64,000 nt of DNA from Streptomyces actuosus (GTDB lineage Bacteria; Actinomycetota; Actinomycetes; Streptomycetales; Streptomycetaceae), in contig NZ_JAFFZS010000017.1 of the NCBI RefSeq assembly GCF_016921115.1, positions 109,388-173,387 on the forward strand, given 5' to 3'. How positions within the stretch are numbered: position 1 is the stretch's first letter; each line of letters begins with the position of its first letter. Position numbers and translations under genes: made by a program. Of the stretch, positions 16,857 to 27,987 are shown one piece after another. Below the pieces are notes generated by a model. It ran no database searches, was not told the DNA's origin, and worked only from the letters and a program-made list of their open reading frames with translations.

Positions 16857-18502
16857 GCGCAGCAGCCGTCCACAGCCTGTGGACAACCGCGGCCGACCCG
16901 ATCTCGAAGATCGACGCGCCGAAGATCGAATACGGGCAATTGTCGCCCACCCTGATCGTCGTGGGTGCCGCCGTCATCGGGGTGCTCGTCGAGGCGTTCG
17001 TCCCGCGCAGGTCCCGCTACCACGCGCAGGTGCTCGTCTCCGCCGTCGCGCTCACCGCCGCCTTCGCCGCGGTGGTCGCGCTCGCGGCCGACGGATACGG
17101 CACCACGAAGGCCGGGATCGCGGCGATGGGCGCGATCGCGGTCGACGGACCGGCCCTGTTCCTGCAGGGCACGATCCTGCTGGCCGCGCTGGTCGGCCTG
17201 TTCACCTTCGCCGAGCGGCGCCTGGACCCGGAGGCCCACGGCAACCGCGTCGACTCCTTCGCCGCGCAGGCCTCGGCCGTACCGGGCAGCGACAGCGAGC
17301 GCGCCGCGGTCAAGGCCGGATTCACCACGACCGAGGTCTTCCCGCTGCTGCTCTTCGCGGTGGCCGGCATGCTGGTCTTCCCGTCGGCCAACGACCTGCT
17401 GACCCTCTTCGTCGCCCTGGAGGTCTTCTCGCTGCCGCTGTACCTGCTGTGCGCGCTGGCCCGCCGCAAGCGGCTGATGTCGCAGGAGGCCGCGGTCAAG
17501 TACTTCCTGCTCGGCGCGTTCGCCTCCGCGTTCACCCTGTTCGGGATCGCCCTGCTCTACGGCTACTCCGGCTCGGTGTCGTACGCGACGATCGCGCGGG
17601 TCGTCGACGGAACCGTCACCGACGTCGACCCCGCGCTGGCCGGGACCATGGGCAACGACGCGCTGCTGCTGCTCGGCACCGCGCTGCTGGTGATGGGCCT
17701 GCTGTTCAAGGTGGGCGCGGTGCCGTTCCACATGTGGACGCCGGACGTGTACCAGGGCGCGCCGACCCCCGTCACCGGCTTCATGGCGGCGGCGACCAAG
17801 GTGGCCGCCTTCGGCGCGCTGCTGCGGGTGCTGTACGTCGTCCTTCCGGGCCTGCGCTGGGACTGGCGCCCGGTCATGTGGGGCGTCGCGATCGTCACCA
17901 TGCTCGGCGGCGCCATCGTGGCGATCACACAGACCGACATCAAGCGTCTGCTGGCGTACTCGTCGATCGCTCACGCCGGCTTCATCCTGGCGGGTGTCAT
18001 CGCGACCACGCCGGACGGGATCTCGTCGGTCCTGTTCTACCTGGCGGCGTACTCGTTCGTGACGATCGGCGCGTTCGCCGTGGTCACGCTGGTGCGGGAC
18101 GCGGGCGGCGAGGCCACCCACCTGTCCAAGTGGGCCGGCCTGGGCCGCCGTTCGCCACTGGTCGCCGCGGTGTTCGCGGTGTTCCTGCTGGCGTTCGCCG
18201 GCATTCCGCTGACTTCCGGCTTCGCCGGGAAGTTCGCCGTGTTCAAGGCGGCGGCGGAGGGCGGCGCGGCCCCGCTGGTCGTGATCGGTGTGATCTCGTC
18301 GGCGATCGCGGCGTTCTTCTACATCCGCGTGATCGTGCTGATGTTCTTCAGCGAGCCGCGGCCCGAGGGACCCACGGTCGCCGTTCCGTCGCCGCTGACC
18401 ATGACGGCGATCGGGGTCGGCGTGGCGGTCACCCTCGTGCTCGGTGTGGCACCGCAGTACTTCCTGGACCTGGCGAGCCAGGCGGGAGTGTTCGTGCGCT
18501 GA
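16853..18502 (+). CDS. nuoN: NADH-quinone oxidoreductase subunit N
   Basis: A 549-residue antiporter-like subunit and the last gene of the first nuo operon. Diagnostic segments are SLPLYLLCALARRKRLMSQE (about 190), VPFHMWTPDVYQGAPTPVT (about 290) and DIKRLLAYSSIAHAGF (about 363). It has about 14 predicted helices. GTG 16853 overlaps the nuoM stop. A perfect 14-bp hairpin follows 18 bp after the stop. Confidence 0.96.
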   Translation: MSAAAVHSLWTTAADPISKIDAPKIEYGQLSPTLIVVGAAVIGVLVEAFVPRRSRYHAQVLVSAVALTAAFAAVVALAADGYGTTKAGIAAMGAIAVDGPALFLQGTILLAALVGLFTFAERRLDPEAHGNRVDSFAAQASAVPGSDSERAAVKAGFTTTEVFPLLLFAVAGMLVFPSANDLLTLFVALEVFSLPLYLLCALARRKRLMSQEAAVKYFLLGAFASAFTLFGIALLYGYSGSVSYATIARVVDGTVTDVDPALAGTMGNDALLLLGTALLVMGLLFKVGAVPFHMWTPDVYQGAPTPVTGFMAAATKVAAFGALLRVLYVVLPGLRWDWRPVMWGVAIVTMLGGAIVAITQTDIKRLLAYSSIAHAGFILAGVIATTPDGISSVLFYLAAYSFVTIGAFAVVTLVRDAGGEATHLSKWAGLGRRSPLVAAVFAVFLLAFAGIPLTSGFAGKFAVFKAAAEGGAAPLVVIGVISSAIAAFFYIRVIVLMFFSEPRPEGPTVAVPSPLTMTAIGVGVAVTLVLGVAPQYFLDLASQAGVFVR

Positions 18503-18520
18503 CCCGTACGGCGTGCAGCA

Positions 18521-18554
18521 CGGACCCGGCCTCCCCGCACGGAGGCCGGGTCCG
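18521..18554. terminator. bidirectional terminator at the end of the nuoA-N operon
   Basis: A perfect 14-bp inverted repeat (CGGACCCGGCCTCC / GGAGGCCGGGTCCG) with a 6-nt loop lies between the convergent nuoN and the minus-strand gene ending at 18579, so it can stop transcription from both sides. Confidence 0.8.
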
Positions 18555-18578
18555 CTGCGTTCCGGGACGGCGCCCGGG

Positions 18579-19226
18579 TCACAGCAGGGAGTCGAACAGC
18601 GTGTCGAGCTCCTGCTCCAGGCCCACGGTCCCGGTGCGGGAGTGCTCGGGATCCGCGGCCGCGTCCTCGGCGGTCGAGATGGTGTCCCCGGCGCCCCGGG
18701 CGCCCGCCGTGCCGCTGGTTCCGGCCGGGGCCGCCGGGCACGACACGGCGGGGTTCCACGGGGCGAACAGCCCGTCCGGGTCGGTCCGGTAGATCCAGGC
18801 CGCCAGCGTGAAGTAGCCGGGCAGCACGTCCGAGGCGAAGGTACGGCCGAACAGCTCCGGGGCCGCCTGGCCGCTGTCCTTGACGACCCACTCCACCGCC
18901 GCGAGCTCCCGCGTGCCGAAGGGGCCGGGTGCGTAGACCAGGGCCGCGGGGGCGGCCGGGTCGAGGGAACCGATGTGCGCCTCGTTGAGGTAGACGTACC
19001 CCAGCGCGCCCTGTGTGCCGCCGGTGACGCACATGTCGGAGCGGACGAATCCACCGCGGACCGCGTAGGGCTCGTGGGCGTACGCGCCGGTCGCCGTGTA
19101 GGTGCCGGTCAGCTGCGTCCAGACGAACGGACCGGGATCCGCCGCGGCGCGTGCCGGTGCGGCGGTCAGACAGAGGGCTGCGGCTGCCGCCAAGGCGACG
19201 GCGGCCTTGCGTGGCCGAGGGGACAT
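18579..19226 (-). CDS. secreted protein of unknown function
   Basis: A 215-residue protein with a clear Sec signal peptide (MSPRPRKAA, hydrophobic core, cleavage near ARAAADP at about residue 28). The mature part has a domain with a Cys pair (DMCVTGG at about 67 and PAVSCPAAP at about 167) and aromatic-rich segments such as GYFTLAAWIYRTDPDG. The last 40 residues are Ala/Thr/Glu-rich. I do not recognise the family. The ATG at 19226 fits the signal peptide. It is convergent with nuoN and divergent from recQ. Confidence 0.75.
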   Translation of the reverse strand: MSPRPRKAAVALAAAAALCLTAAPARAAADPGPFVWTQLTGTYTATGAYAHEPYAVRGGFVRSDMCVTGGTQGALGYVYLNEAHIGSLDPAAPAALVYAPGPFGTRELAAVEWVVKDSGQAAPELFGRTFASDVLPGYFTLAAWIYRTDPDGLFAPWNPAVSCPAAPAGTSGTAGARGAGDTISTAEDAAADPEHSRTGTVGLEQELDTLFDSLL

Positions 19227-19455
19227 TCTGCGGCTCCTTGGGCGGACGGGGGACCGGGGGACAGAGACGGGCGATGGGCTGCCCTGTCCCGCCCGAGCAG
19301 CATGTCCCGGCCCGCCGGGGGCCCGCCATGTGACGCAGGCCATTCGAATGACTTCCGAACGTGACCGACCGGTCCTGTGGACAACTCCGGCGCTGTCGGT
19401 CGCGACCCCTATCGTGGAGGCAGTGGTCGAGGGACGACGCGCGGGGGGCAGGACG

Positions 19456-21480
<2,025 letters not shown>

Positions 21481-21526
21481 CGGCGTTCCGTCCCTCGCCG
21501 CCCCGTGGAGGGGGCGCGGCGCTTCC

Positions 21527-22465
21527 TCATGCCAGGGCCGACAGCCCGGGGGCGAACGTGATCAGCAGAGGCAGCAGGGGGACCAGCGCAGCCACCGTCG
21601 TCGTCAGGGCGCGGCGGCGCCGGCCCAGGCGGGGCGGCGGCGCGAGGAGGCGGTCCACCCGCTCGCCCAGCAGGCGGCGGCTGGAGTCGCACGACAGGAC
21701 GCCTCGGTGCTGGTTCAGTTCGATCAGAGCCAGGGCCGTGGTGAGGTGGCCGCAGCGCCGGGACGCCGTGTCGTCCGCGGCCAGTTCCACCAGACGGTGG
21801 GTCTGGTCGCAGAAATGGGAGAACAGGGGGATGCGGGGGAAGCCGGTGGCCAGCGCGGTGGACAGGTGCAGCAGCCAGTCGTGGTGGGCGCGGGCATGAC
21901 CGCGCTCGTGGGCGAGGACCGCGTCGAGCTGGTGGGTGGTGAGCCGGTGCAGCGCACCGGTGGTGACGACCAGCTGCGGCGGGTGGCCGGGCAGCCATCG
22001 CGCGTCGGGATACTCGTCTTCCAGCACCAGCAGCGGACCGCGTGCGGCGGGTAGCCCGGCGGGCAGGTCGGGGGCGCGTTCGCGCAGGTGGGCGAGGGTC
22101 AGACCGCGGCGCCGGCGGGCCTCGACGAGTTCCCGGGCGAGCATCGCACCGGTCCAGGCCGCACCGCAGGCCAGCAGCAGGGTGAGGACGGCCGCCCAGA
22201 CCGGTGCGGCGGACAGGTCGTAGGCCTCGGTCACGGCCGGCGGAGCGGGCGCGAAGACCTGGGCGCGGACGGTGTGGAAGACGGCGGCGGCCCCCAGGGC
22301 CAGGGCCGTCAGACAGCACAGCAGGACGGTCGCGACGAGGCACTGCCACACCCAGAGGGCGACGACCGGTTCCCGCTCGGGCCAGGCCGCCCGGGTCAGG
22401 GCGCGTGGGACCGGTACGGCGGCCGTCAGTGCGACGGCGCTCAGCAGGAGCAGGCAGACGGTCAT
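21527..22465 (-). CDS. M56/BlaR1-type integral membrane metallopeptidase
   Basis: A 312-residue membrane protein with an N-terminal helix, two central helices (about 35-60 and 90-110), a cytoplasmic zinc-peptidase domain and a final helix. The zinc motif HERGHARAHHD (HExxH type) is at about 190, and the downstream Glu is probably in LVELAADDTASRR. The family includes the BlaR1/MecR1 sensor proteases and many Streptomyces homologues of unknown target. ATG 22465 has GGAG nine bases upstream. Such genes normally follow a BlaI/MecI repressor gene, and none is visible in the 278 bp upstream or nearby. Confidence 0.85.
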   Translation of the reverse strand: MTVCLLLLSAVALTAAVPVPRALTRAAWPEREPVVALWVWQCLVATVLLCCLTALALGAAAVFHTVRAQVFAPAPPAVTEAYDLSAAPVWAAVLTLLLACGAAWTGAMLARELVEARRRRGLTLAHLRERAPDLPAGLPAARGPLLVLEDEYPDARWLPGHPPQLVVTTGALHRLTTHQLDAVLAHERGHARAHHDWLLHLSTALATGFPRIPLFSHFCDQTHRLVELAADDTASRRCGHLTTALALIELNQHRGVLSCDSSRRLLGERVDRLLAPPPRLGRRRRALTTTVAALVPLLPLLITFAPGLSALA

Positions 22466-22743
22466 GCCGGCGGGCTCCGGATCCTGGTCGTGAGATGGCG
22501 GGGGAGGCGACGGTGGGCAGGGGCGCGGAGAGTGCGGGTGGAGCGGTCGTGCCGTGGGCGGGGTTCGGGAGGCGCCGGGAGGGCCGGTGCCGGGGCGTGC
22601 GCAGAGTGGACGGCGGCGAGCCGCCGCGGCGGTGGCCGTCGGCGGCGGGTACGCGGTGTGAGCGCACCCGCCGCCAGTATGACCGGACGGCGGCGCGGCG
22701 TCAGCCCGCCGGCGGCGCCGTCCTCCGGCAGGTCGGCGTGTGG
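22466..22743. other. intergenic region upstream of the M56 peptidase gene
   Basis: There are 278 bp of GC-rich DNA with no supported gene. A BlaI-type repressor gene, often present here in actinomycetes, is absent. I see no clear promoter or repeat. Confidence 0.5.
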
Positions 22744-23958
22744 TCAGCCCGCCACGATCCGGCCCGTCACCTCGCCCAGGCCCACGCGGGCGCCGCCCGG
22801 GCCGGGAGCCCACGCCGACAGGGTCACCACGTCGCCGTCCTCCAGGAACGTGCGCTTGCCGTCGGGGAGTTCCAGCGCGTCGCGGCCGTTCCAGGTCAGC
22901 TCCAGCAGGGAGCCGCGCTGCCGCTCCTCCGGCCCGCTCACCGTGCCCGACCCGTACAGGTCGCCGGTGCGCAGCGAAGCGCCGTTGACCGTCATGTGGG
23001 CCAGCTGCTGGGCGGCCGTCCAGTACATGGTGGAGAAGGGGGGCTCGGAGACGACGTGGCCGTTGACGGAGACGGAGATCCGCAGGTCGTAGCCGCCGGG
23101 CTCCTCCGCGGAGTCGTCCAGGTAGGGCAGCAGCGGATGCGTCCGCTCCGGCGGTGCGACGCGGGCGTCCTCCAGCGCCTCCAGGGGCGTGATCCACGCC
23201 GACACCGAGGTGGCGAAGGACTTGCCGAGGAAGGGGCCGAGGGGGACGTACTCCCAGGCCTGGATGTCGCGGGCCGACCAGTCGTTGAGGAGGCACAGTC
23301 CGAAGACGTGCTCGCGGTAGTCGCCGAGCGCGACCGGCTCGCCCATCCGCGAGGGGGTGCCGACGACGAATCCGACCTCGGCCTCGATGTCCAGCCGGAC
23401 CGACGGGCCGAACACGGGCGCCGGGTCGGTGGGCGCCTTGCGCTGGCCCGCGGGGCGGACGACGTCCGTGCCCGAGACGACGACCGTGCCGGAGCGGCCG
23501 TGGTAGCCGATGGGCAGGTGCTTCCAGTTCGGGGTCAGCGAGTCCGCCGCGTCGGGGCGGAACATCCGGCCCACGTTCCGGGCGTGGTTCTCGGAGGCGT
23601 AGAAGTCGACGTAGTCCGCGACCTCGAAGGGCAGACGGAGCGTGACCGAGGACAGGGAGTGGAAGAGCGGTTGGATGACGTCCCGATGGGAGGGCACCGT
23701 CACCCACCCGGTCAGCGCGCGTCGCACGTCCGACCAGGTCGTGCTGCCCGCGCCCAGCAGCGCGTTCAGCGTGGGCCGGCCGAGCAGCTCGGCGTACGGG
23801 GAGCCCAGTGCCCGTGCCGCCGCACCCGCGTCGAGCACGTGGTCGCCGAGCCGGACGCCGACCCTCCGCTCGGAGGGAGCGTCCGCGGGAGAGAAGACGC
23901 CGTAGGGAAGGTTGTGCACACCGAAGGGGTCGCCCTCGGGGACGTCGAAGGGGGGCAT
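22744..23958 (-). CDS. fahA: fumarylacetoacetase
   Basis: A 404-residue enzyme that hydrolyses fumarylacetoacetate to fumarate and acetoacetate, the last step of tyrosine/homogentisate breakdown. The N terminus (PFDVPEGDPFGVHNLPYGVF) and the FAH domain are typical. Metal and active-site segments include YVDFYASENHARNVGRMFRP, KHLPIGYHGRSGTVV, DIEAEVGFVVG (metal acid residues), LLNDWSARDIQAWEYVPLGP and FATSVSAWITP. ATG 23958 has GAGG about ten bases upstream, and the longer frame to 24030 is not needed. No other homogentisate-pathway gene is adjacent. Confidence 0.94.
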   Translation of the reverse strand: MPPFDVPEGDPFGVHNLPYGVFSPADAPSERRVGVRLGDHVLDAGAAARALGSPYAELLGRPTLNALLGAGSTTWSDVRRALTGWVTVPSHRDVIQPLFHSLSSVTLRLPFEVADYVDFYASENHARNVGRMFRPDAADSLTPNWKHLPIGYHGRSGTVVVSGTDVVRPAGQRKAPTDPAPVFGPSVRLDIEAEVGFVVGTPSRMGEPVALGDYREHVFGLCLLNDWSARDIQAWEYVPLGPFLGKSFATSVSAWITPLEALEDARVAPPERTHPLLPYLDDSAEEPGGYDLRISVSVNGHVVSEPPFSTMYWTAAQQLAHMTVNGASLRTGDLYGSGTVSGPEERQRGSLLELTWNGRDALELPDGKRTFLEDGDVVTLSAWAPGPGGARVGLGEVTGRIVAG

Positions 23959-24181
23959 GCGGTGCAGCCTCGCTTTCGTGCACGTCGGACACGGCAGACG
24001 TGCCGTGTGGTCCATGTGGTTCCCGCACACGTTACGGCGGGGTCGGCTGTCTTGGGCAGTGCCTAAAGATATGGCAATGTCCGTATTCGTCTTGTCGGAG
24101 GTGACAGTTCCGGCTTAGCGTCCTTTGCGGGGAACGCGGACCGGGGACATCCGCTCCGCTGGGGGGACATTGGGGGGATCG

Positions 24182-25450
24182 GTGGCCAGAAGCACCACAT
24201 GTACGCCGTTCGAGGCCGACCCCGAGGTGCCGGGGCTCATCGTGAAGTTCGGCGACTATCCGCTGCATCACGGTGGGGTCGGCGCGATCCGCAGTCTGGG
24301 CCGGCTGGGTGTGCCCATGTACGCGATCACCGAGGACCGCTGCACACCGGCCGCCGCGTCCCGATACCTCAGCCGGGCGTTCACCTGGCGGACCACGGGC
24401 ACCGAGGAACCGGAGCGCCTGGTGGAGGGGCTTGTGCTGATCGGGCGCCGGATCGGCAGGCCCGCGGTGCTCGTCCCCACCGACGAGGAGGCGGCGGTCC
24501 TGATCGCCGAGAACCAGGAGGCGCTCGCGGACCGTTTCCTCTTCCCGCGGGTCGACCCGCTGCTCCCGCGCCGCCTGGCCAGCAAGCAGCAACTGCACGA
24601 ACTGTGCGCCGAGCACGGCATCGCCAGCCCCGCGGCGGCCTTCCCGCGGTCCTACGACGACATCGAGGCGTTCGCCGAGAAGGCCCGCTTCCCGGTGGTG
24701 GCCAAGAACCGGGAGGCGTTCCTGCGGCGGTCGCAGCCCGCGGTGAACGGCACCACCCGGATCGCCACCCGCGCGGGCCTGCTCGACCTGGCCCGCGGCT
24801 GGGGCGAGCACCCCGGGGTGATCCTCCAGGAGTACCTGCCGAGGGAGGACGCCGAGGACTGGATCGTGCACGCCTACTTCGACCGGGACTCGGTGCCGCT
24901 GGCGATGTTCACCGGGGTGAAGGTCCGCTCCTGGCCGCCGCACGCGGGCATGACGGCCAACGCCTACGCCGTCGACAATCCGGAACTCGCCGACCTCGCC
25001 GCACGTTTCATCAAGCAGATCGGCTTCGCCGGGATCATCGACCTCGACCTGCGCTTCGACCGGCGCGACGGACAGTACAAGCTCCTCGACTTCAACCCGC
25101 GCATGGGCGCCCAGTTCCGGCTCTTCGAGAACGAGTGGGGCGTCGACGTCGTACGCGCCATGCACCTGGACCTGACCGGACGCCCGGTTCCGGAGGGGGA
25201 ACAGCGGGACGGCCACCGCTACATCGTGGAGAACATCGACCTGCCGGCCCTGCTCGCCTACCGCCGCAGTGGCTACACGACGCCGCACGCGCCGGCACGG
25301 CCCACCGGGACGGAGCTGGCCTGGCTCGCGGGTGACGACCCGCTGCCGTTCCTCACGATGCTCGCGCGCTTCGTGCGGCCGGGCGCGAAGCACCTGTATC
25401 AGCTGTGGCGCACCAACCGCCGCGGCAGCAGCACCGGTTCGGGCTCCTAG
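24182..25450 (+). CDS. ATP-grasp domain carboxylate-amine ligase-like protein
   Basis: A 422-residue protein with an N-terminal pre-ATP-grasp Rossmann region (GGVGAIRSLGRLGVPMYAIT), a conserved Lys and ATP-binding loop (PVVAKNREAFLRR, about 180), and metal-binding residues near the end of the grasp fold (IIDLDLRFDRR, LLDFNPRMGAQFR). The class joins a carboxylate to an amine or thiol using ATP; the substrates here are unknown. GTG 24182 follows GGGGGGA five bases upstream; an ATG at 24125 would give a longer product. The flavin oxidoreductase gene begins 74 bp downstream on the same strand, so the two probably act in one pathway. Confidence 0.85.
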   Translation: MARSTTCTPFEADPEVPGLIVKFGDYPLHHGGVGAIRSLGRLGVPMYAITEDRCTPAAASRYLSRAFTWRTTGTEEPERLVEGLVLIGRRIGRPAVLVPTDEEAAVLIAENQEALADRFLFPRVDPLLPRRLASKQQLHELCAEHGIASPAAAFPRSYDDIEAFAEKARFPVVAKNREAFLRRSQPAVNGTTRIATRAGLLDLARGWGEHPGVILQEYLPREDAEDWIVHAYFDRDSVPLAMFTGVKVRSWPPHAGMTANAYAVDNPELADLAARFIKQIGFAGIIDLDLRFDRRDGQYKLLDFNPRMGAQFRLFENEWGVDVVRAMHLDLTGRPVPEGEQRDGHRYIVENIDLPALLAYRRSGYTTPHAPARPTGTELAWLAGDDPLPFLTMLARFVRPGAKHLYQLWRTNRRGSSTGSGS

Positions 25451-25523
25451 CGCTGCCCTCGGGTGGTTCGTCCGGTCCGCGCCGGCCACGAGGTGACGAT
25501 GTGACGTCCTGGGGAGGGACTTC

Positions 25524-26723
25524 GTGATTCAACCGGTAGCAGTCATCGGTGCGGGGCCGTTCGGCCTGTCCACCGCTGCCCATCTGAGCGCACGCGGCAT
25601 CCCGGTGCGGGTCTTCGGCGAGCCCATGGTCAGCTGGCGCGACCACATGCCCGCCGGAATGCTCCTCAAGTCGACCCCCGCCGCCTCCGACATCGACGCC
25701 CCGCGGCCCGGGCACACCCTCGTCGACTACTGCGACGCGGCGGACATCCCGCGCCTGGTCACGGACGAGGACATCATCCCCGTGCGGACCTTCATCGACT
25801 ACGGGCAGTGGTTCCAGCAGAGCCTGGTGCCCGGGCTGGAGCGGGTCAGGGTAATTTCCGTCGACCGCGCTCCGGGCCGGCCGGGGTTCGAACTGAAGCT
25901 GGACTCGGGGGAGTCGTTCACGGCCCGCGCGGTCGTGGTGGCGACCGGCCTGTCGGGGCTCGCGCACCTGCCCGGAGAGCTGGCTGCCGGCGCCGCGGAC
26001 GGGCCGAGCCCCACCGGCCCGCTCTCGCACAGCAGTCAGCACCACGATCTCGGCCGCTTCTCCGGCCGGGAACTGCTCGTCGTCGGCGCCGGCCAGTCCG
26101 CCCTGGAGACGGCCGTGCTGGCCGCCGAGGCCGGTGCCCGGGTGAGGGTCGTCGCCCGCGGCAGGGTCGCCTTCGGCGCACCGCCCTGGGAGCAGCCGAG
26201 GCTGCGCCCCGAGTCCCCTTTCGGCCGGGCCTGGTCGCTGTGGGCGCTCAGCTACTACCCGCATCCCTACCGCTTCCTGCCGGCCGGGCTGCGCCACCTG
26301 CTCGTCCGCCGGGTCCTCGGTCCTCTCGGCGCCTGGTGGCTGCGCGGCCGGTTCGAGGGGAAGGTCGAGGTCAGCGAGGTGGACCGGGTCGTCCGCATGG
26401 AGACGGCGGCCGGCCGCACGGTGCTCACCGTGCGTACGCACGCGGGCGGGGTGCAGCAGCTGTCCGCCGACCACGTCATGGCGGCGACGGGCTACCGGGT
26501 GGACATCGCGGCGATGGACTTCCTCGGCCACGAGCTGCGCACCGAACTGGCCGTCAGCCGCGGCACACCGGTACTCGGCGCGGGCTACGCGTCGTCGGTG
26601 CCGGGCCTGTACTTCACGGGCCTGCCCGCCGCGGCGTCCTACGGTCCGGTCATGCGCTTCGTGTGCGGCACGGAGTTCGCCTCGCCGCGCCTGGCCGGGC
26701 ACTTGGCGGCAGCGCACGGATGA
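25524..26723 (+). CDS. NAD(P)/FAD-dependent oxidoreductase (flavin monooxygenase-like)
   Basis: A 399-residue protein with an N-terminal FAD Rossmann motif VIGAGPFGLSTAAHL (about 7-21), a second dinucleotide motif VVGAGQSALETAVL (about 187), and the ATGYR motif near residue 323 typical of FMO/lysine N-hydroxylase-like enzymes. It probably oxidises a small molecule using NAD(P)H. GTG 25524 follows GGGGAGGGA. The preceding ATP-grasp gene is its only obvious partner. A palindrome at 26994-27026 may end the unit. Confidence 0.87.
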   Translation: MIQPVAVIGAGPFGLSTAAHLSARGIPVRVFGEPMVSWRDHMPAGMLLKSTPAASDIDAPRPGHTLVDYCDAADIPRLVTDEDIIPVRTFIDYGQWFQQSLVPGLERVRVISVDRAPGRPGFELKLDSGESFTARAVVVATGLSGLAHLPGELAAGAADGPSPTGPLSHSSQHHDLGRFSGRELLVVGAGQSALETAVLAAEAGARVRVVARGRVAFGAPPWEQPRLRPESPFGRAWSLWALSYYPHPYRFLPAGLRHLLVRRVLGPLGAWWLRGRFEGKVEVSEVDRVVRMETAAGRTVLTVRTHAGGVQQLSADHVMAATGYRVDIAAMDFLGHELRTELAVSRGTPVLGAGYASSVPGLYFTGLPAAASYGPVMRFVCGTEFASPRLAGHLAAAHG

Positions 26724-26783
26724 CGCCCCGGGACCCTCGGCCCCGCGCGCCGCAGTGACCGCTCACCGGCACCGCCCGCTCCG

Positions 26784-26860
26784 CGGATCCGCCGACTCCT
26801 CGGATCCGCCGACTCCTCGGACCCGCCGACTCCTCGGACCCGCCGACTCCTCGGACCCGG
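26784..26860. repeat. four tandem copies of a 17-bp unit
   Basis: The unit CGGAYCCGCCGACTCCT occurs head to tail at 26784-26800, 26801-26817, 26818-26834 and 26835-26851, with a partial fifth copy. The first two copies have GATCC and the last two GACCC. This looks like a variable-number tandem repeat. Confidence 0.85.
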
Positions 26861-26993
26861 CCGGCCCCGCCTGCGCCCGCCGCCGATCCGCAGGGGGCGT
26901 GCCGGCGAAGGACGTCCACGGGTCCTGAGTCCTCGGGGACCGTCCGCGGGGTCCGAGCCCCGGGGCGCTGCCCCGCGCGATCTGTGCCGCGCG

Positions 26994-27026
26994 GGTCGCC
27001 GGCCACGGGGCCCGTGGCCGGCGACC
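26994..27026. terminator. long palindrome, probable terminator after the oxidoreductase
   Basis: Arms GGTCGCCGGCCACGGG and CCCGTGGCCGGCGACC are perfect reverse complements separated by one base. It lies 270 bp after the oxidoreductase stop codon and before the HAD promoter. Confidence 0.5.
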
Positions 27027-27168
27027 GCTGTCGGCGGGAGGGGCGAGGGCCGGGCCCACGGCGGGAGCACCGGCCGTCGCGGCCGGTGGGCGCGGGGGCG
27101 TGGCCGGTGGGGCAGGGGGTGGCGGAGCGGAGTCCCGGGCAGCGTGAACGGGCGGGTTGCGGTGTCCG

Positions 27169-27174
27169 TATTCT
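27169..27174 (+). promoter_or_regulatory. -10 element for a leaderless HAD transcript
   Basis: TATTCT is followed by exactly six bases and then the ATG at 27181. This is the spacing expected when transcription starts on the A of the start codon. It supports the chosen start; the -35 region is weak. Confidence 0.45.
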
Positions 27175-27180
27175 CGGATC

Positions 27181-27987
27181 ATGGCCGCACCCACCGCATA
27201 TTCACTCGTCGCCACGGACCTGGACGGAACGCTCCTACGCGGCGACGACACCGCCTCCGACCGGTCCCTCGCCGCACTCGTGCGGGCCACGGCGGCCGGG
27301 GCCCGGCACCTGGTGGTGACGGGCCGCCCGGCGCCCCGGGTACGGCCGCTGCTGGAGGGCCTCGGCTGCACGGGACTCGCGGTGTGCGGTCAGGGCGCGC
27401 AGGTGTACGACGCGGGCGCGGACCGGTTGCTGTGGTCGGTCACCCTGGACCGGGAGCTGGCCGAGACCGCGCTGGGCAAGATCGAGGCGGAGGTCGGCCA
27501 GGTGCACGCCGCGGTCGACCAGGACGGCGTCGACGGGCTCACGCTCATCGAACCCGGGTACCGGATGCCCCGTCCGACCCTGCCGGCGGTGCGGGTCGGC
27601 CGGCGCGACGACCTGTGGGGGAAGCCCCTCAGCAAGGTGCTGCTGCGCCATCCCGAGCTGTCCGACGACGAGTTGGCCGCGACGGCCCGGGCGGTGGTGG
27701 GTTCCCTCGCCACGGTCACGATGTCCGGGCCGGGCACCGTGGAGCTCCAGCCGTGCGGCATCACCAAGGCGACCGGGCTGGCGCTGGCCGCCGAACACCT
27801 CGGGCTGCGCCGGGAGCGGGCACTGGCCTTCGGGGACATGCCCAACGACATCCCGATGTTCGACTGGGCGGCCCACGGCGTCGCCATGGCCAACGCCCAT
27901 CCCGAGCTGAAGGCGGTGGCGGACGAGGTCACCCTGTCGAACGAGGACGACGGCATCGCCGTCGTCCTCGAACGGCTCTTTCCGTAG
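27181..27987 (+). CDS. HAD superfamily hydrolase, Cof/type IIB
   Basis: A 268-residue phosphatase. Motif I is DLDGTLL (about residue 12), motif II VTGRP, the motif III Lys is in the cap/core junction around GITKATGL, and motif IV is AFGDMPNDIPMFDWA (about 218). Cof-type HAD proteins dephosphorylate sugar phosphates, nucleotides or PLP; the substrate cannot be told from sequence. ATG 27181 is preceded by a -10-like TATTCT at leaderless spacing. The gene ends in a strong shared terminator. Confidence 0.9.
   Translation: MAAPTAYSLVATDLDGTLLRGDDTASDRSLAALVRATAAGARHLVVTGRPAPRVRPLLEGLGCTGLAVCGQGAQVYDAGADRLLWSVTLDRELAETALGKIEAEVGQVHAAVDQDGVDGLTLIEPGYRMPRPTLPAVRVGRRDDLWGKPLSKVLLRHPELSDDELAATARAVVGSLATVTMSGPGTVELQPCGITKATGLALAAEHLGLRRERALAFGDMPNDIPMFDWAAHGVAMANAHPELKAVADEVTLSNEDDGIAVVLERLFP

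Larger units (their letters stand above)
26724..27180. other. intergenic region with tandem repeats and a large palindrome
   Basis: This 457-bp non-coding stretch holds the 17-bp tandem repeats at 26784-26860, a 16-bp-arm palindrome at 26994-27026, and the promoter of the HAD gene at the right end. No gene is supported in it. Confidence 0.6.

Noticed and set aside
24031..24181. An inverted repeat TGCC-TAAAGATAT-GGCA between the fumarylacetoacetase and ATP-grasp genes as an operator
   Set aside because: The arms are only four bases and no promoter can be aligned to it with confidence.
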